Assembly (NCBI GenBank): GCA_018806915.1
Contig: JAGKQI010000091.1
Span: 2,852,001-2,916,000, forward strand
Reading direction: 5' to 3'
DNA from: Phytophthora colocasiae
Taxonomy: Eukaryota > Oomycota > Peronosporomycetes > Peronosporales > Peronosporaceae
DNA: 64,000 nt
The notes beneath the pieces were generated by a model, which was not told the DNA's origin, ran no database searches, and was given only the letters and a program-made list of their open reading frames with translations. The position numbers and the translations under genes were made by a program. Positions 32,691-43,331 of this stretch are shown here, piece by piece; within the stretch, counting starts at the first letter, position 1, and each line of letters begins with the position of its first letter.

Positions 32691-33498
32691 AATTCGCTTT
32701 AATGAAAATTATAGCAGATATCTTCGTGCAAACTGCACGATGCGTATTTTGTTTTGTTTTTGAAAGGAAAAAAAAAAAACAATAACAATTTTGCCTCTTT
32801 GATTAAGTAGCAGCATTGTCAATACTATTTATCGGGTGTTTGGCTTTTCAGTTCTCTAGCTAGCGTCTTCCACGATAGCTGATCCAACCTTCTTCCCCTA
32901 CCTTTGCTCGACGATGAAGAGAAAGGAAGACGGTTAACAACCTGGGTAAAGAGAATTCCAGCCGAGTCCAAAGAGCTGTAGGCTCGGTGAATTTCGTCGT
33001 TGGATAGTAACGACTCGACATGCTTCATCAACCTTTGAAGCTCAGCTAGGCGAACTTTCATTGATCTACTGGACATGTCGTGCTTTAACAAAACCCGCAG
33101 AGGTGGCTGTCCTGCGCACCAGTGCTGCCTCGCTATACGAAGCGTTCCAGAAGGGAGCGTAAAATCTCTCGGGGCGCGATGGAAACTGCCAGCCCACATG
33201 TAGAGTTCACGTTGTGGGGTCACCAAGCTGGTACCAGTAGCAGGGACTTGCGCAATCGCGAAAAGTGACTGGCGGCGGTCCTCATCTGATGTGTCGTAAA
33301 GCCACTTGATAAAACGAGTAAGAGCTCGGAGATACACGTACTTTGTCGCACCAGCAGTAGTATTTCCAAGGACCTCCTCCACACGAGCATCAAGAACTTC
33401 CATCGCTACGACTTGTAACTGTAAGTGACCCTTAAAATTATGATCAGAATATACTACCAAACAGCATAATATATTCGACGTGCAAGTTGCACAACTTC
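32691..33498 (-). repeat. Inverted copy 1 of an ~808-bp unit (possible Crypton derivative)
   Basis: Nearly identical, in reverse orientation, to 57501-58309; both boundaries are sharp. Each end carries a related motif, GTGCAACTTGCACG at one side and CGTGCAAACTGCACG (read inward) at the other, which resembles an imperfect terminal or subterminal inverted repeat. No clear target duplication is visible at either copy. Confidence 0.8.
32825..33403 (-). CDS. 192-aa protein of the 0.8-kb repeat unit, copy 1
   Basis: ATG 33403 (MEVLDARVEEVLG) to stop 32825. The N-terminal part (GATKYVYLRALTRFIKWLYD) looks like the helical core-binding domain of tyrosine recombinases such as Cryptons. The rest has a helical stretch (RLAELQRLMKHVESLL) and a Ser-rich then basic tail (SSSSSKGRGRR). 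The catalytic R-H-R-Y residues of a recombinase are not evident, so if it derives from a Crypton it is an N-terminal fragment. The frame may open up to 33460. One amino-acid difference (Ala/Val) separates it from copy 2 over 192 residues, so the ORF is preserved. Function unknown. Confidence 0.5.
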   Translation of the reverse strand: MEVLDARVEEVLGNTTAGATKYVYLRALTRFIKWLYDTSDEDRRQSLFAIAQVPATGTSLVTPQRELYMWAGSFHRAPRDFTLPSGTLRIARQHWCAGQPPLRVLLKHDMSSRSMKVRLAELQRLMKHVESLLSNDEIHRAYSSLDSAGILFTQVVNRLPFSSSSSKGRGRRLDQLSWKTLARELKSQTPDK

Positions 33499-33603
33499 AG
33501 TTCCACGCAGGGAAGCTCACGCAGAGCGTCATGAACGAGTTGTAGAGATTTTGTGTTGAAAACAAAAGTCTCCGTCGTTCGTGCTGGGAACTGTGTACCA
33601 ATT

Positions 33604-33882
33604 TGTTCGATTCTAGTGGTCTGTCGTGCTCCGTCATATGCAGTTGGAGTTGAGCAACGGTCTGTTTAAGTGCAGCAGTCTCGGTCCCAGACTAAGAGTG
33701 TGCAGCATATACTGCAGTTAGTATAGGACACAGGATAGTATAACTGAGAGGGGGTCTGTCACCGTTCGAGGTTTTCCCACCTCAATCCCAAACCTGCAAC
33801 GTGGGGAACAAGTGTCTTCGTCTTTGCTTTCATTACGAAGGCGCTTCTTGGTGCGCTCCATTCTCCGCCGTGCATTTGGCTA
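33604..33882 (+). repeat. 5' LTR of the Copia element
   Basis: 279 bp, same length as the 3' copy with about seven substitutions. The sequence just inside (GGTTATAAGTCC) is where the tRNA primer site should be, but I cannot name the tRNA. Confidence 0.92.
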
Positions 33883-33932
33883 GGTTATAAGTCCAACTTT
33901 GACGCTGGAGCCTCCCAAGAAATCCTTTGAGA

Positions 33933-36900
33933 ATGTCTGGAGCGCCGAGTTCTGGATCAACGCCTGTATTGTCGACTGCGCTGTTGATGGTGACTGCCGG
34001 AGCAACTCAGAGAGTGACTGTGAGTGCGGTGCCGTCTGTGCCGATCATGGTGACTGCTACTACGCCGTCTACAGTTCATCCAGTGCCCGGAGTGCCAAAC
34101 GTGCCTGTAGTGAGTGGAGTGACTAGTGGATCTCCGAGCAGTGCGACGTATAGTGGCGTTAGTGGTGTTGTGTTTTCCGGTGTTACTTCTGGAACTGGAT
34201 CTGGTCTAAGTGGTGGTTTTGCGTTTGTAGTGCTGCCATCAGCTCAAGCGAGCGTCCCCGTTATGAATTATCCACCTCCATCGATGAAGATGGACAAATC
34301 CCCGAAGATGAAGGGTAGCTTTGACTTGTGCGCTGTGCATCTACGTACATTCTTGACGCGAATGGGGTATTGAAATGTGATGGATGGAACTTTCCGGAAT
34401 GCAGCTGTGCCAAAATTGAATTTTGATGCCAAGGACAATGCTGTTCGGGAAGTGATTCTATCGGGTGTATCGTCTCAAGATGCAGAGATGATTTGTCAGG
34501 AGACGACCGCAGAAGCGATGGAACCGGTTTGTGGATCGACAAACGAAGCGCGAGTATGCGAATTACATTTTTGTACGTGCTGAGTTCTACTCGAACACTT
34601 ACACGCCGAGTAAACCTATGGAGACTTGGTTGCGTGAAATAGAGAAGATGCGTCGGAATCTGTTGCACTATGGGAAGCAGATTGATGATAAAGATTTTGC
34701 AGAAACACTGCTTGGTCACATTTCACGCACACATCGTGATGTTGTTCGGCAATTTTCTAAACACTACGTGGTTCGTGGATCTACTGACAACAGGCCTGTA
34801 CCTACTGCAGCTCAAGTGATGATGCGTGCTGAATCAGCCCTTGATGAGAAGGTGGGTGCTGAAGAGAAGAAAGCTGCTGGTGTCGCTACGTGTGGCAAGG
34901 GCCAGAAGCAAGGCAAGCGCAAGAGAGGTGGGCATGGTAAGAATAAATCAAAGGACCAGATAGATGAAAACAGTAAAAGCGGAAGAAAAGAGACTCGTAC
35001 TTGTTTCAAATGTGGAGAAGTTGGACATATTCGACCCAATTGCCCGAACAAGAAACGAAAGGAGGACAAGGATGAAGATGATGATGACTCTTCTGATGAT
35101 CGAGCCGCCGGTGTTGGACCGAGAGTTCACTTTGCTTCATCGGAACAGAAGCGGTGGGAGAGCAAAGCTGGCAAATGTGATGACTCGAAAAGAAAGAAGA
35201 TCGATGCTGTCGGTTGTATTTCACGTGATACTCTGGTAGTTGGATCCGTGAAGGGTAGTGCTGGCGATATGATTGAGTGGGAGTTGGATTCATGCAGTGC
35301 TGTTCACGTCTGCAACCAGCAAAATCTTTTGTCGAGTCTCAAGAAAGATGAGGAGCATGTCTTTCAGGCTTATAATGGTAAAGTCAGTGACGATGAGCAA
35401 ACTGGTAGCGTTCATCTCTGTGTGGTGAATAGTAAGCAGCCACACCAGGAACTGTCACTGCAGTTTAGAAATGTTCTGTTCAAACCGAATGCACCAGATA
35501 ATTTGTTGAGTTTGGATTTACTGGAAACGGATGGATGGATTGTGAAATTCGGTAGACGTGATTCGCAACGAGTCGCATGGTTGACTAGGGATCGTTCGCA
35601 GATCTTGTTGACGAAGTGTCATGGCCGATATCGCTTGAAGGCGAAGGTTATTCCAGCTTATCGAATTCCAGCAGTGCATCAACACAAAACTCGAGATGAA
35701 GGTGATTCTCTCGTGCGTTGGCATTTACGGTTTGCACATTTGAACACCCCGATCATAAAGCGCATGACTAAGGAGCAAGTCGCGACGGGAATGACTGAGA
35801 AGTTGCGCGATGATGTTGACATGCCGTGCTGGAGTTGCAAGTTGGCGAAGTTGACTCGTATGTCTTACAAGAGGACGAACACTCGCCGAGCAACGAAGCC
35901 GTACCAAAAGTTGATGTCGGACATGTGTTATGTGGACATTACTACTTACAACGGATACAAGCATTTCCAACTTGTGCAGGATGAAGCTAGTCGCTATCTG
36001 TGGGGCTTTCAGTTGAAGGAGAAGCGCGAAGCCACGGCTGTAGCGATGGATCACATTAAATGGCTTCTCGCGCAAGGCTTCAAGGGCGAAGTTTTTAACT
36101 CCGATCAAGGACGAGAACTGCTGAATAAGAAGTTGCGCTCTTTTCTCCGTGCTAGTGGAATTGAGTACACGTGGAGTAACGGGTACAGTCCAGAAGATAA
36201 TGGCCTTGTGGAGAAAATGAACGGTATCGTAATGGCTCGTGCGCGCTGTCTGTTGAAGACGGATGACATGCCCATTAGCTTATGGGGTGAGGCCTTTGAA
36301 TTCGCAGTTGAAATTGGAAATGTGAGCGCAATGTCAGCTCTGAAGGGGGACACGTCATACTTTATACTTTAGACGCTTTGGAGAGCGGCCTGACGTATCG
36401 AATTTGAAGACGTGGGGATGTTTGGTGTTCGTGTTCACGCCGAAGGTACTTAGACATCAAAGTTGGAGGACACTGGCAAACCTGGATTGTTTCTGGGATA
36501 TGCTAAACACACAGAAAGCTATCGCGTGCTGAACTTGCTTACTGAAAAGGTGCAAGAAGTGAGATCTGTAGAGTTTTAGGAGGAATGGACGGTGGATCGA
36601 GCTTATGTGGAGCGATTACTCAGCAATCGGTATGGTAGAGGTCACAATACTTTGCCCAGAATCGTGCCGTATGTCAGATTGCCTATGCTGGTGTCTGTGA
36701 CAGAAACTCTTGATGAGAATCGAAAGCACCGCCGTTGCGACGGTGACTCGCCTAGCTGCTATGACACTGAAGTATCTCCTCCGGTTGGTGCAAGTGGAAC
36801 TTGTGGAGGACCGTTGAGTGAGACTGAGGATTCTTTTCTGTTGCAGCAGGAGTTTAGCCTGAGCTATGTGGAACTAACACTCTACTGGGTTCGGAGGCTG

Positions 36901-37678
36901 AGGTTGACGGTCGTGGAGGCATGCGAGGCCTAGTGGAATTGCCTAACAGCGATTCAGATGTTGGCTTGCGGCATCCGATGTCACAGGGAAGCTCACCTTC
37001 CGTGGGGGAAGCGGCAGATGTTGAAAGCGAGGATCATAGTGACGATGCGATTGTTGGTGATGATGGTGCAGATAGTTTTGATACTCTCGAGGATGAAATG
37101 ACCGCATCTGAACCCGCTATCTTGATGAGCGAAGTCGAGGAGAGACTGAGCAACAGTGGGAGCGATACAGATGAAGAAGAAATGAAGGACACGACTGAAT
37201 CGTTTAGACGGTCAAGACGTGTACGATGGCCGAACCCACGCTATTGACGTGGAACCTCCAGCCAGTCTTGTCATTAAATCAGTGAATGCAGTGATGGAGC
37301 CGCAGACGGTGGAAGAAACGCTCAATGCACCCGATGCTGATAAGTGGAAGGAAGCGTTGGAGAAGGAATACAGTGACCTAATGCGCAACTGTACATGGGA
37401 ACTAGTGGATAGACCGAAGAACAAGAAGGTGTTGATAAGCAAGTGGGTTTTCGTTCGGAAGCGAGATGCTCATGGAAATGTTGTCAGATATCGAGCTCGG
37501 ATCACCATCAAGGGGTGCCAGCAACGCTACGGAGTATATTACTGGGAAACATACTCTCTGGTAGTGGCGCAGGAAGCAGTGAAGTTTGTGTTGCTGCTGG
37601 CTTTGCATTTGAACCTTTCCTGCAAGCACGTGGACTTTGTCGCGGCATTTCTAAATGGACCAATTGATGATGCTGATA
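33933..37678 (+). pseudogene. Copia Gag, protease, integrase and N-terminal half of RT (broken)
   Basis: ATG 33933 opens a Ser/Val/Thr-rich Gag leader. The Gag core (FDLCAVHLRTFLTRMGY) then meets a TGA at 34372 where a Trp codon is expected. A two-base loss near 34520 shifts frame before VDRQTKREYANYIF. The main ORF 34531-36372 has a zinc knuckle (CFKCGEVGHIRPNC), a protease with WELDSCSAVHVC (DSCS in place of DSGA), the integrase HHCC finger (WHLRFAH...CWSCKLAK) and the DDE core (MCYVDITTY, FNSDQGRE, EDNGLVEKMNG). It ends in a frameshift at 36372. The variable region 36380-37218 is open in pieces. The RT starts at about 37290 (WKEALEKEYSDLM, WVFVRKRDAHGNV) and stops at the insertion point after NGPIDDAD. 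The copy cannot make a full polyprotein. Confidence 0.88.
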
Positions 37679-39411
37679 TGTGGTGTAGTGGATCCGCTGG
37701 AATGAGCAGGGATCCAACGTTCACACACGGCGCCCAGACACTGACTAACGGAGGGGGTACTCCGATAACCGTGGGGTTGCTGAGGCTCACCTTGTGTACC
37801 CGTCAGTGGGCGGGATCTGCTCTCTCAGGAACGGGAGAGTGTACACAGGCGTGAGGGCTTGAACGTCCTTGGCGGGGACTTGGGAGGTTGGACTTGCGTG
37901 GGTATTCCTGCACACAGGTCCTGGTTGGGGGGATCTTGGTCTTGGACTCGAAGATCTTGTGGATCCTTGGATCCGGGGTTGCCTTGGTGGGTGTGGGGTC
38001 CTTTTCCTTTCCTTTACTGTCTTGCTTGCCGCCTCCTGTAGCGGTTGGTCTTGAGGGTGTTGAGAGGTCGAGGGATCCTGCGGTTAAGCAATCAACACCG
38101 TTGGATCCGGGGTCTTCACTAGCGTAAGGTAAGCCGGCCAAATCGGGGATCCGGTCTTAGCTGTAGCTAGGTGTGCGTCGTTACTTGCAGGAACACTAAG
38201 GGGAGGCCAATACGCTATCCTCTTCCCTTGGTGAGCCCTGAGGAAAACCACTTGCGCACTAGAAGGTAAATTCGACTCTCTGATTTATGGTTATACAGTT
38301 CCTCATCTTGTACCCTATCTTTCCATCGCAAATCTCTATCTTGGATCATGCTGGCTCTCCTGCAACTTCTCCACTACGTCGATGTCTTGGATCGTGAGGA
38401 TCCGAGCCTGGATCCTAGAATCCAACCTCCGGATCCGAGGATCTTGGATCTGGATCTTGGGATCTTGGATCTTGAGGATCCCGGATCCTGAGTCTCGGAT
38501 CCCGGATCTTGGGATCTTGGATCTCAAGAATCCCGGATCCTGGGTCTTGGATCTGGATCTTGGGATCTTGGATCTTGAGGATCCCGGATCCTGAGTCCTG
38601 GATCTGGATCTTGGGATCTTGGATCTTGAGGATCCGGCTTCAGGATCCGAGGATCTTGGATCTGGATCTTGGGATCTTGGATCTTGGATCTGGATCTTGG
38701 GATCTTGGATCTTGTGGATCCCGGATCCTGAGTCTCGGATCCCGGATCTTGGGATCTTGGATCTCGAGGATCCCGGATCCTGGGTCTTGGATCTGGATCT
38801 TGGGATCTTGGATCTTGAGGATCCCGGATCCTGAGTCCTGGATCTGGATCTTGGGATCTTGGATCTTGAGGATCCGGCTTCAGGATCTGAGGATCTTGGA
38901 TCTGGATCTTGGGATCTTGGATCTTGAGGATCCGGCTTCAGGATCCGAGGATCTTGGATCTGGATCTTGGGATCTTGGATCTTGAGGATCCCGGATCCTG
39001 AGTCCTGGATCTGGATCTTGGGTCTGAAAGGATCCGCACTTAGGACTTCCGGATCCGCACTTAGGACTGCCGGATCCGCACTTAAGGACTGCCGGATCCG
39101 CACTTAAGACTGCCGGATCCGCACTTAAGGACTGCCGGATCCGCACTTAAGACTGCCGGATACGCACTTAAGACTGCCGGATCCGCACTTAGGATTGCCG
39201 GATCCGCACTTAGGACCACCGGATCCGCACTTAGAACTGTGGGATCTGAACGTAGGTCAGCTAGGCCAAGTGGGTCCTAACTTAGGGTCCGCCCTAGAAT
39301 AGGTATCCAGTTCCAGGGACCTGTCCTTATCGTAGCACCACTGTCGCACGTCACCCATCATCGTGGTCGTTCTGCGTCGTATCCGGTTTGATTTGAATCC
39401 ACTTCACCACA
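37679..39411 (-). repeat. 3' LTR (left copy) with two internal tandem arrays
   Basis: 1,733 bp. On the minus strand the LTR starts at 39411. First come about ten copies of a 20-22-bp unit around GGATCCGCACTTAGGACTGC (39030-39240), then an irregular array of GGATCT/GGATCC words (38394-39027), then unique sequence. The arrays therefore lie in the U3 part, where promoters and enhancers sit. Long ORFs rich in DP, GS, IQ and RS dipeptides here are by-products of the repeats. Confidence 0.92.
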
Positions 39412-39514
39412 ATCGCCCCTGGGACGAGGTTGTTGCCGCACGACGGCATCACGTCGTTCCCATACAAATTCTCAGTCCGATCCACCACTTCTTCAAATCC
39501 TCACTTCGGCGAAA

Positions 39515-42500
39515 ATGGATCGGTCCGACGACGCCAGTTCCTCCGCGTACACCACGGTGTTCTTCGGCCAAGATCGTTCTGCGGCCCAGCCCCCTTGTCC
39601 TCATTGCGACCAAGCCCCTTCCGACCCCACTGCGGCTACGACCCCCACGGTTCCAGATCTGGATCCAGTGTATGATGCCATTGCCTCGCTCCAGTCTCTC
39701 GCTGCTGGGTATAACGAGATGCAGGCCAGCTACCAACAAGTGCTCCATGATCTGACCGCAGCGCGCCGCCATAACGAAGAACTCCACAACATGCTGCAAC
39801 CCCGCCTGAACGTTGCCCAAGCCTTCATCAATTTCACGCAGCACCGGTACAATGTGTCCCAAGCTGCTCTCCGGTTAGCGAAACAGAAAGAAGCGGAAGC
39901 GGTGCAGGATCTGGATCGGCTCAAGGATCGCCTGCGCGAATTGGACACTCTCAAGGTCCGGTATTCCGATCTGGAAGTGTCTTCGGCAGAAGCCTACGCC
40001 GTTTTGCAAGATTATACGGTGGGGCTCGAGCAGCAGATTGCTGGGGAAGATGTCTCAGTGGAGAATCCTTCGGTAGTCCGATTGGTCCAAGATCTCGAGG
40101 ATCAGCGTGAAGAGTCCTCGGAGCTACTGGAGCGTGCGAACGATCTGGAAACTCAGCTGCGAGCGGTGGGGGCCGCGCGAGATGCAGCGGAGCTCGAACG
40201 CAATCGCACCAGCGTCCAGCTCGCAGAGGCTGCTATCCGTTGCGATCAACAAGCGCATAAGATCGAAGGCCTCCGGGCCCACCGGGATCAGCTGCGCGAG
40301 TCGCTCAAGCAACTCTCCCAACAGAATCTTGCCAAGACGGTCGACCTGCCTCAAGCTTTCAGAACTTCATGTCCAGAAAGAGAGGATCGCTGAGTTGGAA
40401 GGACTTCTCGCCAAATCGGAGCGCAGACGTGAAGATCTTCACCGGGTACATGCACATACCCTTCAGAAGTTTAACCGAGCCCACGAAGACCTTACGCGCT
40501 TGGAACGGGAGAACTTCAGCGCTCGGGAAGAGATGGAACGTCAGCAGAGACGGGCTGAGAACAACGCGCTCAAGCGTCTGAGCGCCGAGAAACGTCTCAA
40601 GCGGGCCGAAGATGATCTACGGGAAGCGAATGATCGACGGGATCGTGCGGACCAAGCCAGAGAGAGAGCCAAGCGCGAGCTCGACAGGATCCGGAGCCAA
40701 ACGCCGGACCAGCAGAAGATGAGTGCGGATCTCGATCGGATCCGCCTTGAGCGTGACGAGGCTGAGCGGAAGTCCGCCGCGGTCTCCCAGGAATTGGATC
40801 GCGTGTCAAATGAGCGAGATCAAGCTCTTCGCGTGCGAGATCAGGCGACCCAAGCTCTGGACAAGGCCACACAGAAAACTTCCACCGTAACTCTTGAGTG
40901 AGACCAAGCGAGACAAGCCTTCGCCGGGAAAGACCAGATCATTCGGGATCAAGGGGTTGAGATCCAGCGTCTGAAGGGGGAAACCGAGCAGTCGACGGCG
41001 TCGTTGGCGCAAGCATCGGTCGACCAAGAACATCTCAAGCGTCTCCGCGGAAGTCATCAAGACCTCAAGACGAAGCATGACGCACTCAGACAGGAGCATA
41101 CTGCCCTGGAGGAGGAACACCGTAGCGTCATTGACGAGCGTACCGCAGCTCTTCGTAATCTGGCGTCGATCGCTTCTATGGCGATGCGCAGCTCGTCCAA
41201 TGCACCGAGCGTACAGTCGGAGACGTCCACTGCCAAGGGGTCTTCTTCTTCTAAACGTCGACACAGCGACGTTTCTTCTTCAACAGAAGAACCTCCCCCT
41301 AAGGTCCCACGCTGCGCCAGCCCTGCGAAGTCTTCCGACGTCACGTCCCAGCCCACGCCTACTCCCGTCTACACCGAGGGGAACGACACGGAGAAACATC
41401 CGGATTTTGACTTTGGGGACGCAAGGGAAGAGTGTTCGGGGCGGGATCCAGACTCCGCCGATTCCGAACCTGGAGTAGCTCCAAACCAGCCCACCGAAGA
41501 GCCTCCTTCAAGTGAAAAAACGAAGGTCCCTGACCCAGCAGTTCTCAAGGCCCCCGCTATCAGAAGCCGAAAGAAGCCACAAGATTCCGGCGAGAGGAAT
41601 TCGCCCAGATCAGCCGTACCGGGTGACCGAGAAGCCAGCTCAGATGGGGAGTCGGAGGGGTCCGAGGACGAGCAGGTACGGGTCGCCAAGTTGCGCTCCC
41701 GGTCAGAATTACGTCGGCGTTCATCCGGGGAGGGGTCAGCATCCGCTCCTATCGAGATCGGCGATGCTTCAACTGCTCCGCCTGATAACGGGTCCAGCCG
41801 TTCGTCACCTACATCCCCAGTAGCTCCCGAGACGGGCTCTCGTGGAAACGTTGAAAACCTGCAGTTTGAAGCCTTCGGTCCGTTGAAGGAGTTTGTTCCT
41901 GCCGCCCGAGATCCTCGCCCAATGGCTTCCGAAGAAGTGGCACCTTGGATCGCGAGCGAAGTTAGCCAGCTGAGTCTCCGGACGCTTTCCGCCAGTGGTT
42001 TGACCGCTTGTCGTCGTCCTGGGTGGTTGTTCCCGCTCCGTATCGGCCTTGGTGCGTTGGATCGGGGCAGTTACGTTCCTGATCTCATCTCCCAAGCCCA
42101 TATTACTCAGTTGTACGCGACGGAGCCGTGGAAGGACCTCCAGTCTCAAGCTCCGCCCCCTCATACCTTCCAGGAGGATCTGTCGCCTCGACTTGCGGAG
42201 ATCTTGAGTTGGTATGATGCGTTTGAGTCTGCCAATCTCCAAGCGGTTTGGGAATCCACGCATTCATTCCCCATCTCTACTGAACTACGCAAGACGGATA
42301 GCTGGTTCGCAGGCTTCTATCGTCGCAGGAAGAATCGTGGATCTCACGCGCGGGATAATTATCGCAAGCTGCAGAACAAGATATTCGAAAGGATGCGCCT
42401 AACCGGGTGTTGTGACTTGGATCTCTGGTTGGACCCACACTTCATCCACTTCCCACTGCCTTTGGAAGATACCACTTGGTATCCGGGAGCTGAAGCCGTC

Positions 42501-42782
42501 GCTGCAGGAGCGGATCCTCCACAAAACCTTGTTGCCGCTCTTGAAGATTGCGATCGTCAGGATCCTTGGCGTACCCACTACCGTTCCGGATCCTCCCATC
42601 CCAGCTTCGGTGCCAGTCGACTCTCCATGAAGTTCGTCCGCTCGCTGCCGGGGTTCGATCCGACGCTGCCAGATCCCAACCTCTGTAGGCTGCGTTACTT
42701 AACTCCATATACTCTTCTCGTCCACTCAGGCTTTCTTCGCTCAGGATCCGCACACTCTAACTTCAAATCGCCCAAGCAATGA
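39515..42782 (+). pseudogene. Opposite-strand ~1,090-codon coiled-coil ORF inside the Gypsy element
   Basis: ATG 39515 opens 103 bp after the LTR edge, on the strand opposite to gag-pol. The frame changes once near 40360 (one extra base) and meets one TGA at 40899-40901; otherwise it is open for about 1,089 codons. The first 60 residues are Ser/Pro rich with CPHCDQ. Residues about 60-550 are a long, heptad-rich charged coiled coil (LERANDLETQLRAVG, RAHEDLTRLERENFSA). A Ser/Pro/Glu-rich linker (KGSSSSKRRHSDVSSST, a likely NLS) leads to a C-terminal folded-looking domain with many Trp (RPGWLFPLRIGLGALDRGSY, WFAGFYRRRKNRGS, DLWLDPHFIHFPLPLEDTTW). No family is recognised. Plant Tat-type Gypsy elements also carry antisense ORFs at this place; a comparable role is inference. 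Confidence 0.75.
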
Positions 42783-42810
42783 TAGTGAGACCCATTGACA
42801 GAGGGCCCCA

Positions 42811-43172
42811 GGATCCAATTTCAAAATCCGAGGATCCCGCCTTCAGAACCCAAGGATCCACCTTCAGGACCCAAGGATCCGCCTTCAGAACCCAAGGATC
42901 CGACTTGGAGATCCGAGGATCCGCCTTCAGGACCCAAGGATCCAGCTTCAAAATCCCAAGGATCCGCCTTCAGAACCCAAGGATCCGCCTTCAGGACCCA
43001 AGGATCCGCCTTCAGAACCCAAGGATCCGCCTTCAGAACCCAAGGATCCGACTTCAGAACCCAAGGATCCGACTTCAGGACCCAAGGATCCGCCTTCAGA
43101 ACCCCAGGATCGCCTTCAGAACCCAAGGATCCGCCCTCAGGACCCAAGGATCCGACTTGGAGATCCGAGTAA
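42811..43172. repeat. Tandem array of ~17 copies of a 21-bp unit
   Basis: Units follow GGATCCGCCTTCAGAACCC plus AA, with variants ACTTGGAGATCCGA and TTCAAAATCC. Because the unit is 21 bp, all six frames stay open and give heptapeptide repeats such as GSAFRTQ; I do not treat these as genes. It separates the convergent 3' ends of pol and the antisense ORF. Confidence 0.93.
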
Positions 43173-43331
43173 GTGATCGGGCATCGACCTAGCTGGCATC
43201 CGATCCCCACTCAGAGGTCACCCTTCTTTTCTTCACATGTAAATACACAATGCGTCCACTCGCAGTAGGCTGCCAGTCTTCTTCTTCCACAATGGCGAGC
43301 GCCCTCACCAATAGAAGATCCACCACCTCGG

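Noticed and set aside
38336..39146. Long ORFs of 88-255 aa rich in Ser-Arg-Asp-Pro in the LTR
   Set aside because: Produced by GGATCT/GGATCC repeats that keep frames open; they occur on both strands.
38390..39240. CRISPR array
   Set aside because: Repeats are directly tandem without unique spacers and sit in a eukaryotic LTR.
39449..39862. Minus-strand 137-aa ORF under the antisense coiled-coil gene
   Set aside because: Shadow frame; the plus frame has clear heptad structure.
42779..43210. Overlapping 125-137-aa ORFs on both strands
   Set aside because: By-product of the 21-bp (7-codon) tandem array.
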